NCBI GenBank assembly: GCA_963727765.1
Contig: CAVSGZ010000007.1
Coordinates: forward strand, 1 to 64,000
Source of the DNA: FEN-299 sp963727765
GTDB taxonomy: Bacteria; Acidobacteriota; Vicinamibacteria; Vicinamibacterales; Fen-181
Direction: 5' to 3'
Length of the DNA: 64,000 nucleotides
A model generated the notes under the pieces. The model did no database searches and was not told the DNA's origin. It was given only the letters and a program-made list of their open reading frames with translations. The position numbers and the translations under genes were made by a program. Below, in pieces: positions 47,422-57,744 of the stretch (the stretch's first letter is position 1; each line of letters begins with the position of its first letter).

Positions 47422-49787
47422 ACAGGTTGGAACGGTGGTACATCGGGGCCGTGGCCGTCGTGGGTGCCATCGCGCTCGCGTACTCGATCCGCGAGGTCGG
47501 CGCCATGCCGTTCGACCACCGCATGGTCCTGCTGGCCGTGCTGACGTGGGTGAGCGGGTCGTTCCCGGTGCGCATCCCCGGCCTTCCGGTCACGATCGGG
47601 GTGTCCGAGGCGTTCGTCTTCACGCTCATCCTGCTGTTCGGCGGCACGCCGGCAGCGGTGTGCGTGGCGATCGACGGGTTGCTGATCTCGAAGCGGCGCA
47701 AGCACCAGGAGCCGTACCGGATCTTGTTCAACCTGGCCGAGCCGGTCATTTCGGTGCTCGCCGCCGCGGCGGTGTTCTACCGGATCTACGGCGGCCCTCC
47801 GCTTGCGACCAAGGCGGCAACGGGCTTCAGCGCCGTCCTGCTTCCGGCGGCGGCCATGACCGTCGTGTATTTCCTGTTCAACAGCGGCCTGAACGCGTTC
47901 GCCGTGGCGTCGGAGACGCGCACGTCGCCGTACCGCGTCTGGCGCCAGCACTTCATCTGGCTGTCGCTGACCTACTTCGCCGCCTCCTCGGTCGCGATCC
48001 TGCTGGCCATCAACTGGCCCGGCATCAGCCTCGGCGCGCTGGCCGTGGCCCTGCCCCTGGTCCTGGTCTTCTGGCTCACCTTCAGGCTCACCATCGACAA
48101 GATTGAGGACGCCAACAAGCACCTCGCCGAGCTGCAGCGGCTGTACATGTCGACGGTCGAAGCCCTCGCGATGGCCATCGACGCCAAGGACCAGGTCACG
48201 GCCGGGCACCTGCGTCGCGTCAAGGGCTACGCGCTCGGTCTTGCGAACGCGATTGGCGTGAGCGACAAGAAGGAGATGCTCGCCATCGAGGCCGCCGCCC
48301 TCCTGCACGACGTTGGCAAGGTGTCGGTGCCCGACAGCATCCTGGACAAGCCCGGAAAGTTGACGCCCTACGAGTACGAGCGCATCAAGCTGCATGCACC
48401 CGTCGGGGCGCAGATCCTGTCGATGGTTCCGTTTCCCTGGCCGGTCGTGCCCATCGTCCGCCACCACCACGAGAACTGGGACGGCACCGGCTATCCGGAC
48501 GGGCTGCGTGGCGGCGACATCCCGCTGGGCGCCCGAATCATGGCTGTCGTCGATTGTTACGACGCGCTGACCTCGGATCGACCCTACCGCCCGGCCCTCT
48601 CCGACGAGGAGGCCCTCGGGATCATCGACGAGAGAACGGGGACGATGTACGACCCGGCGGTCACCGAGGCGTTCGTCAAGGTGCACCAGGCGATCGCCGC
48701 CGACGTCGGCAAACAGGACAACGACGCCAGCACGTTCACGGCCTTGCTTCATCCGCCGCCGCCCCCGCCGGCCGTCGCCCTCACCGGTACCGGTTCGAGC
48801 GAGACGAGCGCGGCGCTGCTCGCGCTGTCGGACCTGGCCGCCGAGATCGCCGGGCACACCCCCGTCGAGGACGTGGCCGTGGCCCTGGGATCGCGCGTCC
48901 GCCAGACCGTGCCGTGCGATCTGATCGTGTTCTACCTGCGTGACCGCGTCACCGACGACATGGTGGCCGTCCATGCGGCCGGGGCCGCCAGCGAGGCGGT
49001 GAGGGGCCTGCGCCTGCGGTCGGGTGAAGGGCTGAGCGGATGGGTCGCCTTGAACCGCGCCACGATCATCAATTCCAACGGAGCCCTCGATCTCGCCGAG
49101 CGCAGCCACGCGCTGCCCGTCCCGCTCTTGAGCGCGCTGGCCACGCCGTTGTGCGCCGGCGACGCGGTGGTTGGCGTGCTGGCGCTCTACGCTGCCCGGC
49201 GCGAAGCGTTCACGAGCGAACAGCAGCAGGTCGTGGAGTTCGCCGCGCGCCAGATCGGACCGGCGCTCGAGCGGGCGCTCAGCTTCGAACAGGAACGGAT
49301 GGCCAGCCTGTTCGACGCCGAGACCGGCCTGCCCAACGAGAAGTACCTCGAGCGCGTCCTGCACTCGGCGATCTACTGCTGCCATGGCAACGGGCCGAAA
49401 CCCGGCGTCCTCCTGCTCTCCGGGACCGGCGTGCCTGAGCAGGCGACGGGACCGGGCGGCGACGGGGCCACACAGAGTCTGCCGAGCCGTCTGCTCAGGC
49501 TGGCCGCCACCTGCCGGGCCGCGGTGCGCGTGACCGACCTGGTCTTCCGCACCGGTGACGACGAGGTGGCCGTGCTCGTGACCGACAGCACGCCCGACGC
49601 GATGGCCGAGATCGCGCGGCGGGTGACCGAGGCCCTTCACGACGAGACCCGCGAACGCGGCCGCACGACCATCGAGTCGGCGTTCGCGCTGTTCCCCGAT
49701 CACGCCGCCGAGCCTGCCGACCTCCCGCGGGCGGCGCGGGCCCGGCGCGTCCAGCTGCGCCTGGAGTCTCAACCCCGATCGGCCTGA
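47418..49787 (+). CDS. Membrane HD-GYP phosphodiesterase with GAF and degenerate GGDEF domains
   Basis: A 789-residue protein. Seven to eight N-terminal helices (residues 1-225) resemble a MASE-type sensor. The HD-GYP domain (about 240-420) has LLHDVGKVSVPD and HHHENWDGTGYPDGLRGGD, fully conserved for c-di-GMP hydrolysis. A proline-rich linker leads to a GAF domain (about 455-620). A C-terminal GGDEF-like part has LPNEKYLERVL and RTGDDEVAVL, where the GGDEF motif is lost, so it should not make c-di-GMP. GTG start overlaps the upstream activator's stop. Confidence 0.9.
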
Positions 49788-49850
49788 GATTCCAGCCTTC
49801 CTGCCGGCGGTAGAGTAGAATTGAGTAGAGTCCTCGTCCTGGAGGCCACC

Positions 49851-50489
49851 ATGAGCACGTCGGGCCGGTGCGTGGTTGCGATCTCGCGACAGGTCGGGGC
49901 GGGCGGCGCGTACGTCGGCCAGGGCCTCGCCCGCGCGCTCGGCGTCCGTTACGTCGACCGCGAGATCCTCAAGGAGGCGGCGTCGCTTCTCGGCCGGGAC
50001 ACGACCGAGATCGCGAGTCTCGAGGAGCGCGTGTCGAGCGTCTGGAGCCGGATGGCGGGGGCGCTGGCATGGGGCGGGCCCGAGGCCACCTACATGCCGC
50101 CGCCGATGCCGGCGCTCTACGAGGAGGATCTGTTCGCCGTGCAGGCGCGGATCATCCGCCAGACCGCCGCGCAGGAAGAGGCCGTCTTCGTCGGCCGAGC
50201 CGCGACGTGGGTGCTGCGCGAACGCAAGGACCTGCTGAGCGTGTTCCTGCACGCGCCCGAGGCGGTGCGTGTCGAGCGCGTGATGCAGGAGTACCACCTG
50301 ACGGACCGGGAAGAGGCCCGCAAGATGGTGGCCCGATCCGACCAGCAGCGCAGCCGGTTTCTGCAGTCGGTGACGGGCGGGTCGTGGTTCGACGTGACGC
50401 ACTACCATCTGTGCGTGGACACGGGCGCCATCGGTCTGGACGACACCGTGAAGATGCTGGCCGGACTGGTGGCGGCGCGGCGCGGATAG
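49851..50489 (+). CDS. Cytidylate-kinase-like family protein
   Basis: A 212-residue P-loop protein: VVAISRQVGAGGAYVGQGLA holds a P-loop variant, and RYVDREILKEAA and VFVGRAATWVLRERKDLL match the cytidylate-kinase-like family (AAK6). The nucleotide-binding core is present but the CMP-binding domain of true Cmk is absent, so the substrate is unknown. ATG at 49851 with a strong GGAGG ten bases upstream; the frame opened at 49821 has no ribosome site. Confidence 0.88.
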   Translation: MSTSGRCVVAISRQVGAGGAYVGQGLARALGVRYVDREILKEAASLLGRDTTEIASLEERVSSVWSRMAGALAWGGPEATYMPPPMPALYEEDLFAVQARIIRQTAAQEEAVFVGRAATWVLRERKDLLSVFLHAPEAVRVERVMQEYHLTDREEARKMVARSDQQRSRFLQSVTGGSWFDVTHYHLCVDTGAIGLDDTVKMLAGLVAARRG

Positions 50490-50504
50490 CAGGGCTGGTT
50501 CTAT

Positions 50505-51782
50505 TTGAATTCACACACGACATCGAGTCATTCTGCCCGGCGGTTGCGGCGGCGTCCGCGGCGGCCGGCCGGGCTTCCCTCCGATCCCTCTCGTCCAGGC
50601 CTTCCGGCCGACGCGGGCCACGAGGCGGAGCCGCGCGGGCCGTCGTTTGAATCGTTCGAGTTCCCGCAGGCGCTCCTTCGCGGCGTCAAGGAGCGGGGTT
50701 TCGAGACGACCACCCCCGTGCAGCGCGACGTGATCCCCGTCGCGCGGCAGGGGGGCGACCTGATCGCATGCGCCGAAACGGGCACGGGAAAGACTGCGGC
50801 CTTCGTCCTGCCCATCCTGGAGCACCTGCTCGCAGCCCGATCGCCGGACCGGATCGGCGCCGCGGCGCGGACATCGGCGCTCATCCTGACGCCGACGCGC
50901 GAGCTGGCCGTGCAGATCGACGACGACATCCAGGGGTTCGCCTATCACACGGGCCTGTCGAGCGTGGCGGTCTACGGTGGCGCCCCTGCCGATCCCCAGG
51001 AACGCGCCCTCCGCGCCGGCGTCGACATCGTCGTGGCCACGCCGGGCCGGCTGATGGACCACATGCGGTCGGCCGTGACGGACTTTTCGGGCCTCGACGT
51101 GCTCGTGCTCGACGAAGCCGACCGGATGATGGACATGGGGTTCTGGCCGGACATCACCCGCATCGTGTCGGAATTGCCGACCTCGCGCCGGACGTTCCTC
51201 TTCTCGGCGACGATGCCCGAGGAGGTGATGAGGCGGGCCCGGGCGATCACGCGCGACGCCGTGATGATCGAGAGCGGCGTGCGCAATGGACCCGCGCGGA
51301 CGATCCACCACACGGCGGTGATGGTGCCGTCGGGCGAGAAGACCACGTGGCTCGCCAGGTTCCTGCGGCGTGAAGCGGGGCCGGTGCTCGTGTTCGTCCG
51401 GACGAAGGTCGGCGCGGACCGTGTGGCATCGAGGCTGATCGCCCAGGGGATCCGGACGACGGCGCTGCACGCCGACCGGACGCAGCAGCAACGCTCGGCG
51501 GCCCTGGAGGGGCTCAGATCGGGGCGGTTCACCGCGCTGGTCGCCACCGACGTCGCGGCCCGCGGCCTCGACATCGAGGCGATCTCGCACGTGGTCAACT
51601 ACGAGGTGCCCCAGACGCGCGACGCGTACGTGCACCGCGTCGGGCGGACGGGACGCGCGAGCCTGGCCGGCACGGCGGTGACGCTGGTGTCGCCCGAGGA
51701 ACGGCGCGCGATGAACGCGATCGCCCGCGAGCTGTCGATCACCATCCAGGAGCCGGACTCCCGGCCGGACGACAGCCATTAG
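50505..51782 (+). CDS. rhlE: DEAD-box RNA helicase (RhlE-like)
   Basis: A 425-residue helicase with a basic tail at the N-terminus rather than the C-terminus. Motifs: Q motif FETTTPVQRDVIP, I AETGTGKT, Ia PTRELAVQ, II VLDEADRMMDMGF, III SATMPE, V ATDVAARGLDIE, VI HRVGRTGRA. The RMMDMGF extension is typical of RhlE/CsdA-type enzymes. Start is uncertain: the frame opens at a TTG at 50505 and no ATG occurs before the helicase core. Confidence 0.93.
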   Translation: MNSHTTSSHSARRLRRRPRRPAGLPSDPSRPGLPADAGHEAEPRGPSFESFEFPQALLRGVKERGFETTTPVQRDVIPVARQGGDLIACAETGTGKTAAFVLPILEHLLAARSPDRIGAAARTSALILTPTRELAVQIDDDIQGFAYHTGLSSVAVYGGAPADPQERALRAGVDIVVATPGRLMDHMRSAVTDFSGLDVLVLDEADRMMDMGFWPDITRIVSELPTSRRTFLFSATMPEEVMRRARAITRDAVMIESGVRNGPARTIHHTAVMVPSGEKTTWLARFLRREAGPVLVFVRTKVGADRVASRLIAQGIRTTALHADRTQQQRSAALEGLRSGRFTALVATDVAARGLDIEAISHVVNYEVPQTRDAYVHRVGRTGRASLAGTAVTLVSPEERRAMNAIARELSITIQEPDSRPDDSH

Positions 51783-51819
51783 CCTCCCGCTCCCGCCGCG
51801 TTTCCGCTATCGTAGGACG

Positions 51820-54271
51820 ATGGGTGTCCGGACCATGTCGCTGGCGCTCGCCGCGCTGGCGGCGGCAGTCAGCGTGGCTGCGGCCGGCGATTCCGGCGTG
51901 CGGGGACGCGTGCGCGATCCCGAGGGCTTGCCGCTGCCGGGCGTGGCGATCACCGTCACGGCCGCTCCTCCGGCCGCGCTCCCGCGGAGTGGCGCCGCGA
52001 CGACCGACGCCCAGGGCGTGTTCTTTGTCCCGCTGCCCTCGGGGACCTACCGGGTCCGAGCCGACCTCTCGGGCTTCGACCCCGTCGAACAGGCGGTCAC
52101 GGTGTCTGCGGGCGAGGTGGCCGAGCTCAACCTGCAGATGCGGCTCGCCGGCGTGAAGGAGCAGGTGACCGTCAAGGGCGACACCCCGCAACCGGTGCTG
52201 GGCACGCCCAGTCCCGCCGCCCCCGTGACCGCGACGCGCGAAGTGGTCGACTCGGGCATGCTCCCCAATAGTCAGTACCGACGACGTGCTGCCGCTGCTG
52301 CCCAACGTCGTGCGCGGCCCCGACGGCCTCATCGCCGTCGCCGGCGCGAGCGCACCGCAGGGCGGGCTGCTCGTGAACGGGATCAACCTGTCGGATCCGA
52401 TCACCGGCGAGGCGGTGCTGCTGCTGCCGCTCGAGGCCGTCGACTCGGTGGACGTCTTCTCGGGAGGGTACGCGGCGGAGGCGGGCAGGGCCACGGGGGG
52501 CGTGACCTCGGTGCACACGCTCGCCGGCGGCGACAAGCGGAGATGGTCGGCCAACAGCTTCTTCCCCCGCATCAAGTTCTTCGGAGACGGCCCGCACGGC
52601 GTGGACTCGTGGGAGCCGAACGTCGGCCTTAGTGGACCGCTGCTGGGCGGGCGGCTCTCGGTCGAGCAGGCTGTCAGCTATCGGTACGACCGCAACCGGT
52701 TCGAGACGCTGTGGGGCGAGCAGGAGAGCACGTACTCCGCCTTCATGTCCTGGACGCAGGCCGACTGGCGCGTGTCGGACCGGAACCACGTCGTGGCGAC
52801 CATGTCGTTTGACCCGCAGCGCGACACGGCCGCGGGCATCACCGCGTTCACCGCCGCGGCCAGCGCGCCGGAACTCCGGCGCGGCGGCTGGAGCGCCGCG
52901 ATCGCGGACCGGCTGACGGCCGGTGACAGGTCCACGTTCGACGTGCGCGTGTCGGTCGTGCGCGGACGGTTGGGCCTGACCCCGTCCGGGAGCGAGCCAT
53001 ACGAGGTCGGCCACAACGCCACGAGCGGAAGTTACTTCGACTCGCGGGATCTCGACGGGACCAGGTCGGAGATCTCGGCGTCCTGGGGATGGACCGCGCC
53101 ATCGGGCCACCAGGTCCGTGCGGGCGTCTCCGCCGCGACCGAGTCGATCGACGGAAGCGAGGCGGGCGGCACGGTGGACTTCCTGGACAGCGCCGGCCAG
53201 CTGGTCCGGCGGGTGAGCTTCACGCCCTCGACCGTTCCCGTGTCGGCGAACGCGGGGCAGGTTGGGGCCTTCGCGCAGGACCGGTGGACAGTGCGACCGT
53301 GGTTGACGCTCGATGCGGGCGTTCGCTACGACTGGTCGTCGAGCGCGCGCGCGGCGCTCTCACCGCGAGTGGCCTGGACGATCAAGCTGCCCGACGGCGC
53401 GTCCACGTTCGGGGGCAGCGCCGGGATCTACGCCGACAAGATCCCGCTCCTGGCATATGCGTTCGCCGGCGAGCAGTCCCGGCTGCTGCAGACCTGGGAC
53501 GCCACCGGGGCGCTGACCTCCTCGGTCCTGCTCACGAACGTCCGCACGGGGACCTGGTCCCCACCGACCGCGACGAGGTGGGATCTCGAGTTCGACCATC
53601 GGCTGAACACGGCGTGGCAGGTGCGCGTGAAGTACCAGGAACGCCACGGGCAGCACGAACTGGTCGTCGATCCGGTGGCGAACTCGTCGCAGTCGGGCTC
53701 GCTGGTGCTCGGCGACGGGGGCGAGTCGAGCGCGCGAAGCCTCGAACTGACCACCGCCTATCGGGGCCCGGGTCGCGGGAACGAGGTGTACCTGTCCTAC
53801 GTCGAGTCGCGGACGCTCGGGTCGAGCAATACGCTCTCGGTCGTCGACGGCATCTTCCGGAACGCGTTCGTCCAGGCCGGCCAGGTCGCGCCGCTGCCGG
53901 CCGACGTCCCGCACCGGTTCCTGGCGTGGGGCGTGTTCAAACTGCCGGCGCGGATCAGCGTGGCCCCCTTCCTCGAGGTGCGCAGCGGGTTCCCCTTCAC
54001 GCCGATCGACGAGTCGTGGAACTACGCCGCCCCGGTCAACAGCGCGAGGCTGCCCTGGTTCGCCGCGCTCGACCTCTACGTGAACAAGGAAATGTCCCTG
54101 TCGCCTCGCCTGCCCGACGTCCGCTTCGGCCTCAAGCTCTACAACGTGGCCTCGGTGCACACCGAGCGCGACGTGCAGGCGGACCTGGCCCGCCCCGACT
54201 TCGGGCAGACCTACAACCCGATTCCGCGCGACTTCACCTTCGTGTTCGAGCTGCTCTGGGGCAGGAAGTAG
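51820..54271 (+). CDS. TonB-dependent receptor with carboxypeptidase-like N-terminal domain (frameshifted)
   Basis: Outer-membrane transporter of about 816 residues. Signal peptide (SLALAALAAAVSVAAAG), then a carboxypeptidase regulatory-like domain (GVRGRVRDPEGLPLPGVAIT, GTYRVRADLSGF), a plug and a beta barrel. Near 52275 the frame shifts: LPNSQY is followed in another frame by DDVLPLLPNVVRGPDGLIAV, the start of the plug. The end is a strand (FTFVFELLWGRK) without the usual terminal aromatic. No regulatory sequence is seen, so the substrate is unknown. Confidence 0.88.
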
Positions 54272-54280
54272 CGCGGCCTG

Positions 54281-54883
54281 TCAGCGGGAGTGGCCGTCGC
54301 CGGCCGTGTCGAAATGCTCGGGGTACAGGCGCCTGGAGCACTCCGGGCACAGCCCGTGCGAGAACCTGAGATCGAGGTGGGCATCCAGGTAGGCCTCGAC
54401 CTGCAGCCACAAATCGGCGTCGCGCACCTTCTTGCAGCCCATGCAGATCGGTAGCGCGTCGGTCAGCGCCAGCAGCGCAGTCAGGTTCTCGATGCACAGG
54501 AGCGCGCACGCCTGACCGTCGTAGGTGAGTGGCGCGGCCGTTACCAGGGCCAGCATCTGGTCGACACTGCCGTTCTCGTGAAACTCGAACTTCGCCCGCG
54601 CGCGGGTCGGTTGTCCTTTCGAGACCGCGTAGACCACCGCGTTCCTGATGACGCAGTCGGGGCAGGCCGACGACTTCCCACACCCGTCGGCACTGTTGAT
54701 GCAGTGCAGCGCCTCGCCGCCGCGCTGGCGCAACCCCGGGCCCGCGTCCCCACGCAGAAGTCGGCTCGCGGCCGGGTTGGTCGCGAGCAGCCGTAGGTCG
54801 GAATCGACGACGAACGCGGCGAATGGCAGGGCGTCGAACACGGTCGACGAGAACACGGCAGTGGCGGGTTCGGACGGGCTCAC
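54281..54883 (-). CDS. PAS-domain protein with C-terminal zinc-binding module
   Basis: A 200-residue protein from the GTG at 54883, which has AGGAGG eight bases upstream; the longer frame upstream lacks such a site. Residues 15-135 form a PAS-like domain (FDALPFAAFVVDSDLRLLAT) with a cysteine-rich insert (CINSADGCGKSSACPDCVI). The C-terminus PICMGCKKVRDADLW, then FSHGLCPECSRRLYPEH, is the CxxC-CxxC tail found on many PAS sensors and response regulators. It has no kinase or output domain of its own. Convergent with the receptor gene. Confidence 0.85.
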   Translation of the reverse strand: MSPSEPATAVFSSTVFDALPFAAFVVDSDLRLLATNPAASRLLRGDAGPGLRQRGGEALHCINSADGCGKSSACPDCVIRNAVVYAVSKGQPTRARAKFEFHENGSVDQMLALVTAAPLTYDGQACALLCIENLTALLALTDALPICMGCKKVRDADLWLQVEAYLDAHLDLRFSHGLCPECSRRLYPEHFDTAGDGHSR

Positions 54884-54994
54884 GGCATCCTCCTGAGAGC
54901 GTGTCAACAATTCTAGCCCAGAACGCAGCCGTGCAGGCCGGAGCGGTCGAACGCGCCAGCTGACATTGCACGACAATTGTGAGACAGGGACCTG

Positions 54995-55324
54995 ATGGCG
55001 CATGGTGGCGCACAATGGCGCTTGCCTCTCGCGCGGGTTCCGCTGATCCTCGCCGCCATGGCCGACTCCGCGTTGTGGCCGGCCGTTCGCGGGGGAGGCG
55101 CGCAAGGACCCATGGACCGCATCGCGATTGCGGACCGTGGCCAGGTGAGGACCCTCGAGGTGGTCCGGCAGATTCCCGACCCGGCTGCGCCTCGCAAGAC
55201 TCCTGCGGTGTTAGCGTGCCCCCGATGCGGCGAGCGCACGTTGCTGCAGCTCGACACGACCCGCTACTCGACCATTTTCTATTGCGGATCGTGCGACGGC
55301 GTGACGCTCGAACGTCGCCCGTGA
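54995..55324 (+). CDS. Small protein with C-terminal zinc-ribbon motif
   Basis: 109 residues if started at 54995 (ATG). An ATG at 55112 (MDRIAIADRGQVR) would give 70 residues and looks more like the real start, since the preceding part is alanine-rich. The C-terminus has ACPRCGERT and YCGSCDG, two CxxC knuckles 22 residues apart. No family assigned. It precedes the MFS gene by 26 bases. Confidence 0.5.
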   Translation: MAHGGAQWRLPLARVPLILAAMADSALWPAVRGGGAQGPMDRIAIADRGQVRTLEVVRQIPDPAAPRKTPAVLACPRCGERTLLQLDTTRYSTIFYCGSCDGVTLERRP

Positions 55325-55350
55325 GCCGCCTCCGCTGATAGAATCCCGGG

Positions 55351-56589
55351 GTGGGAGATTCCCCTTCACCGCCCCCCGGCCTGCGGCTGCGCTGGTTCGT
55401 CGTCGGCGTGCTGGTGCTGTCAACGGCGCTCAGCTTCGTCGACCGGCAGGTCCTGGCCGCCCTGGCGCCCTTCCTCAAGGACCATTTCCACCTGACCAAT
55501 GAGGGCTACGGCTTCGTGGTGTCGGCTTTCTCGCTGGCGTATGCGCTGTTCGCGCCGGCGGCCGGCCTGTTCATCGACCGGGTCGGCCTGACCGCGGGTG
55601 CGGCGATGGCCGTCGGCCTCTGGTCGGTGGCGGGCATGGCCACCGGCCTTGCCGGCGGCCTTGGGGGGCTCTTGGCCTGCCGCGCGCTGCTCGGCGCTGC
55701 GGAGTCTGGCGGGATCCCGGCGACAGCCAAGGGATTCGCACTCTACCTGGAACCGCGCGAGCGGGCGATGGGGACCGCTCTCAACCAGGTGGGCATTACG
55801 CTCGGCATGATGGCGGCCCCGCTGCTCGTCGGTGGCCTGGCCGCGGCTTACGGCTGGCGGATGGCCTTCGTGGCAACCGGGTTGGCAGGGTTCGCCTGGG
55901 TCCCACTCTGGCTCTTCACGGCACGCCGGGTGCCGGCGCGCGAGGCGGGCGGCACGGCGAGGTCGGCGACGGCGCTCTGGCGCGACTGGCGGCTGTGGGC
56001 GCTGGCGGCGGCGAACATCCTGATGATGACCGTCTACAGCCTGTGGATGAACTGGACGACGGTCTTCCTGGTGTCGGCGCACGGGCTGGACCCGGCCGCG
56101 GCGAACCGTCAGTTCGCGTGGGTGCCGCCGGTGTTCGCCTCGCTGGGCGGGCTGGCCGGCGGGTGGCTGTCGATGCGGTGGGCGGGAGCCGGCGTCGGGC
56201 TGTATGCCGCGCGCCTTCGCGCGTCCGCCGTCGGTGCGGTGCTGCTCACGTCGACGGCGCTCGTGCCCGCGGTCCCTGGCGCGCTCGCGGCGACGGCGCT
56301 CATCTCGGTCAGCTTCTTCGCGGCCGTGGCGATGAGCGCCAACATCTACGCCATGCCGCTCGACCTGTTCGGCGCGAGCCGTGCCGCGTTCGCGGTGTCG
56401 ATCCTCACGGCGTCGTACGGGCTGATGCAGACCGTCGTCTCCCCGCTGATCGGGCGCGTGATCGACCATTACGGGTTCGGACCCGTGTGCGGCGTCTGCG
56501 GTGTCCTGCCTCTGGCCGCGCTCGCCCTGCTCGGCGCGGTGGGGCGGGCGCCGGCCGCTGGCGCCGGCCAGGCCACGCCGATTTCATGA
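55351..56589 (+). CDS. MFS transporter (anion:cation symporter/hexuronate-like)
   Basis: A 412-residue transporter with 12 predicted helices. N-terminal LSFVDRQVLAALAPFLKDHF and GYGFVVSAFSLAYALFAPAAG, then RALLGAAESGGIPATAKGF, are typical of the ACS (hexuronate, phthalate, glucarate) family. Start is the GTG at 55351; the first helix begins at residue 12. Substrate is likely an organic or sugar acid but cannot be read. Confidence 0.88.
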   Translation: MGDSPSPPPGLRLRWFVVGVLVLSTALSFVDRQVLAALAPFLKDHFHLTNEGYGFVVSAFSLAYALFAPAAGLFIDRVGLTAGAAMAVGLWSVAGMATGLAGGLGGLLACRALLGAAESGGIPATAKGFALYLEPRERAMGTALNQVGITLGMMAAPLLVGGLAAAYGWRMAFVATGLAGFAWVPLWLFTARRVPAREAGGTARSATALWRDWRLWALAAANILMMTVYSLWMNWTTVFLVSAHGLDPAAANRQFAWVPPVFASLGGLAGGWLSMRWAGAGVGLYAARLRASAVGAVLLTSTALVPAVPGALAATALISVSFFAAVAMSANIYAMPLDLFGASRAAFAVSILTASYGLMQTVVSPLIGRVIDHYGFGPVCGVCGVLPLAALALLGAVGRAPAAGAGQATPIS

Positions 56590-56598
56590 GATGGACGC

Positions 56599-57174
56599 TC
56601 ACCCGCCGGCTGGCTTCGGCCCGCCGCTCTCGATGAGCGCCTCGATCGCGGCCACGGCCTGCGCCTCGCGCTCCGCCCACGTCCCCCGGACCTCCACGAC
56701 ATGCGCGCCGGCGGCCGCCAGTTCGTCGCGGAACAGGCCGTGGAGGAGCGCGCGAGCCGCCTCGTCCGAACGGTCTCGTTGCAGGCCGTCCGCCACCCAG
56801 GGCACGTCCGGGCACAGGAGCAGGTAGAGATCGCCGGTGCGCGCGTTGGCCGTCTCGACGACCCACGCCGGACAATCCCCGTAATAGTGCCGCGCGTAGA
56901 CGACCGTCGAATGCAGGTCCGTGTCGCGGATCACGACGAGGCTGCACCGGTCGAGGGCCTCCTGTTCGGCGGCCTGCTCGCCGGCGAGCTGCCCCCGCGC
57001 GATCGGCTCGACGTCGGACGCGTCGAGCGGCGTCCGCTTCAGGTCTACGTACTCCCGCGCGAACTCTCTCGACCAGGGCGCGCCGAGCCGTTCGGCCAGG
57101 GCGGCGGCCAGCGTCGTCTTGCCGGTGCATTCCGACCCGATGACGACGATCGTGAGCGGGCGGTGGGGGGTCAT
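56599..57174 (-). CDS. NadR-like P-loop kinase, predicted vitamin (thiamine) kinase
   Basis: A 191-residue protein starting at the ATG at 57174, inside the end of the transporter gene (four-base overlap). It resembles the ribosylnicotinamide-kinase domain of NadR: Walker A GSECTGKTTLA (13-23), WSREFAREYVD and VVIRDTDLHSTVVYARHYYG. The HTH and adenylyltransferase domains of NadR are absent. By family it would phosphorylate nicotinamide riboside. Because the whole operon sits under a TPP riboswitch, I infer thiamine or a precursor as the substrate, so the kinase would trap it in the cell. Confidence 0.85.
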   Translation of the reverse strand: MTPHRPLTIVVIGSECTGKTTLAAALAERLGAPWSREFAREYVDLKRTPLDASDVEPIARGQLAGEQAAEQEALDRCSLVVIRDTDLHSTVVYARHYYGDCPAWVVETANARTGDLYLLLCPDVPWVADGLQRDRSDEAARALLHGLFRDELAAAGAHVVEVRGTWAEREAQAVAAIEALIESGGPKPAGG

Positions 57175-57734
57175 GCGGATTGGCCCAGCGACCGGCGCCA
57201 CTGGCGGAGACCCGACACGGCGAGGCCCACGTAGATGGCATACAGGAGGGCCGTCCATGCCAGCCCTTGGGACAGGTACATCCCGACGTAGACCAGATCC
57301 ACCACCAGCCAGACCCACCAGTTCTCGATGAGCTTCCTTGTCTGCATCCACTGCGCGACCAGGCTGAACGAGGTCGTGGCCGCGTCAGTGATCGGCAGGG
57401 CTTCGTCGGTGCGGTGCGCCAGCCAGGCGGCCAGCGCCGCCGCGCCGACAACGCCGGCGACAGCCGAAACGACTAGGATTCGCGGCGTGGCCCGGGACAC
57501 GCGCAGCGGCCCGTCGCCCTGTCCGCCCTTCAGCCAGGCGTGCCAGCCATAGATCGCCAGGCCGATGTAGACGACCTGCAGGCCCATCGCGCCGTAGAGC
57601 CTGGCGCGCCAGAAGACCAGGACGAACAGGGCGACCGAGATGATGCCGACGGGCCAGCACCACACTTTCTCGCGCGTGGTCAGCCAGACGGCCACGATCC
57701 CGGTCGCGACGCCGGCAATCTCGAGTGCGCTCAT
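57171..57734 (-). CDS. pnuC: PnuC-family vitamin transporter, predicted thiamine transporter (PnuT-type)
   Basis: A 187-residue membrane protein of the PnuC family, with about seven helices. WLTTREKVWCWPVGIISVAL near the N-terminus, YGWHAWLKGG in the middle and ENWWVWLVVDLVYVGMYLSQG near the end carry the substrate-binding aromatic residues. PnuC proteins carry nicotinamide riboside; PnuT members carry thiamine by facilitated diffusion with metabolic trapping. The riboswitch upstream and the adjacent TonB receptor favour PnuT. It begins 10 bases after the receptor stop. Confidence 0.9.
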   Translation of the reverse strand: MSALEIAGVATGIVAVWLTTREKVWCWPVGIISVALFVLVFWRARLYGAMGLQVVYIGLAIYGWHAWLKGGQGDGPLRVSRATPRILVVSAVAGVVGAAALAAWLAHRTDEALPITDAATTSFSLVAQWMQTRKLIENWWVWLVVDLVYVGMYLSQGLAWTALLYAIYVGLAVSGLRQWRRSLGQSA

Positions 57735-57744
57735 CGCGTGCCGA

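Noticed and set aside
56599..57734. Nicotinamide riboside uptake by PnuC and NadR
   Set aside because: The domain families fit, but the operon is headed by a TPP riboswitch and a TonB receptor, so thiamine is the better reading. It stays open for the kinase.
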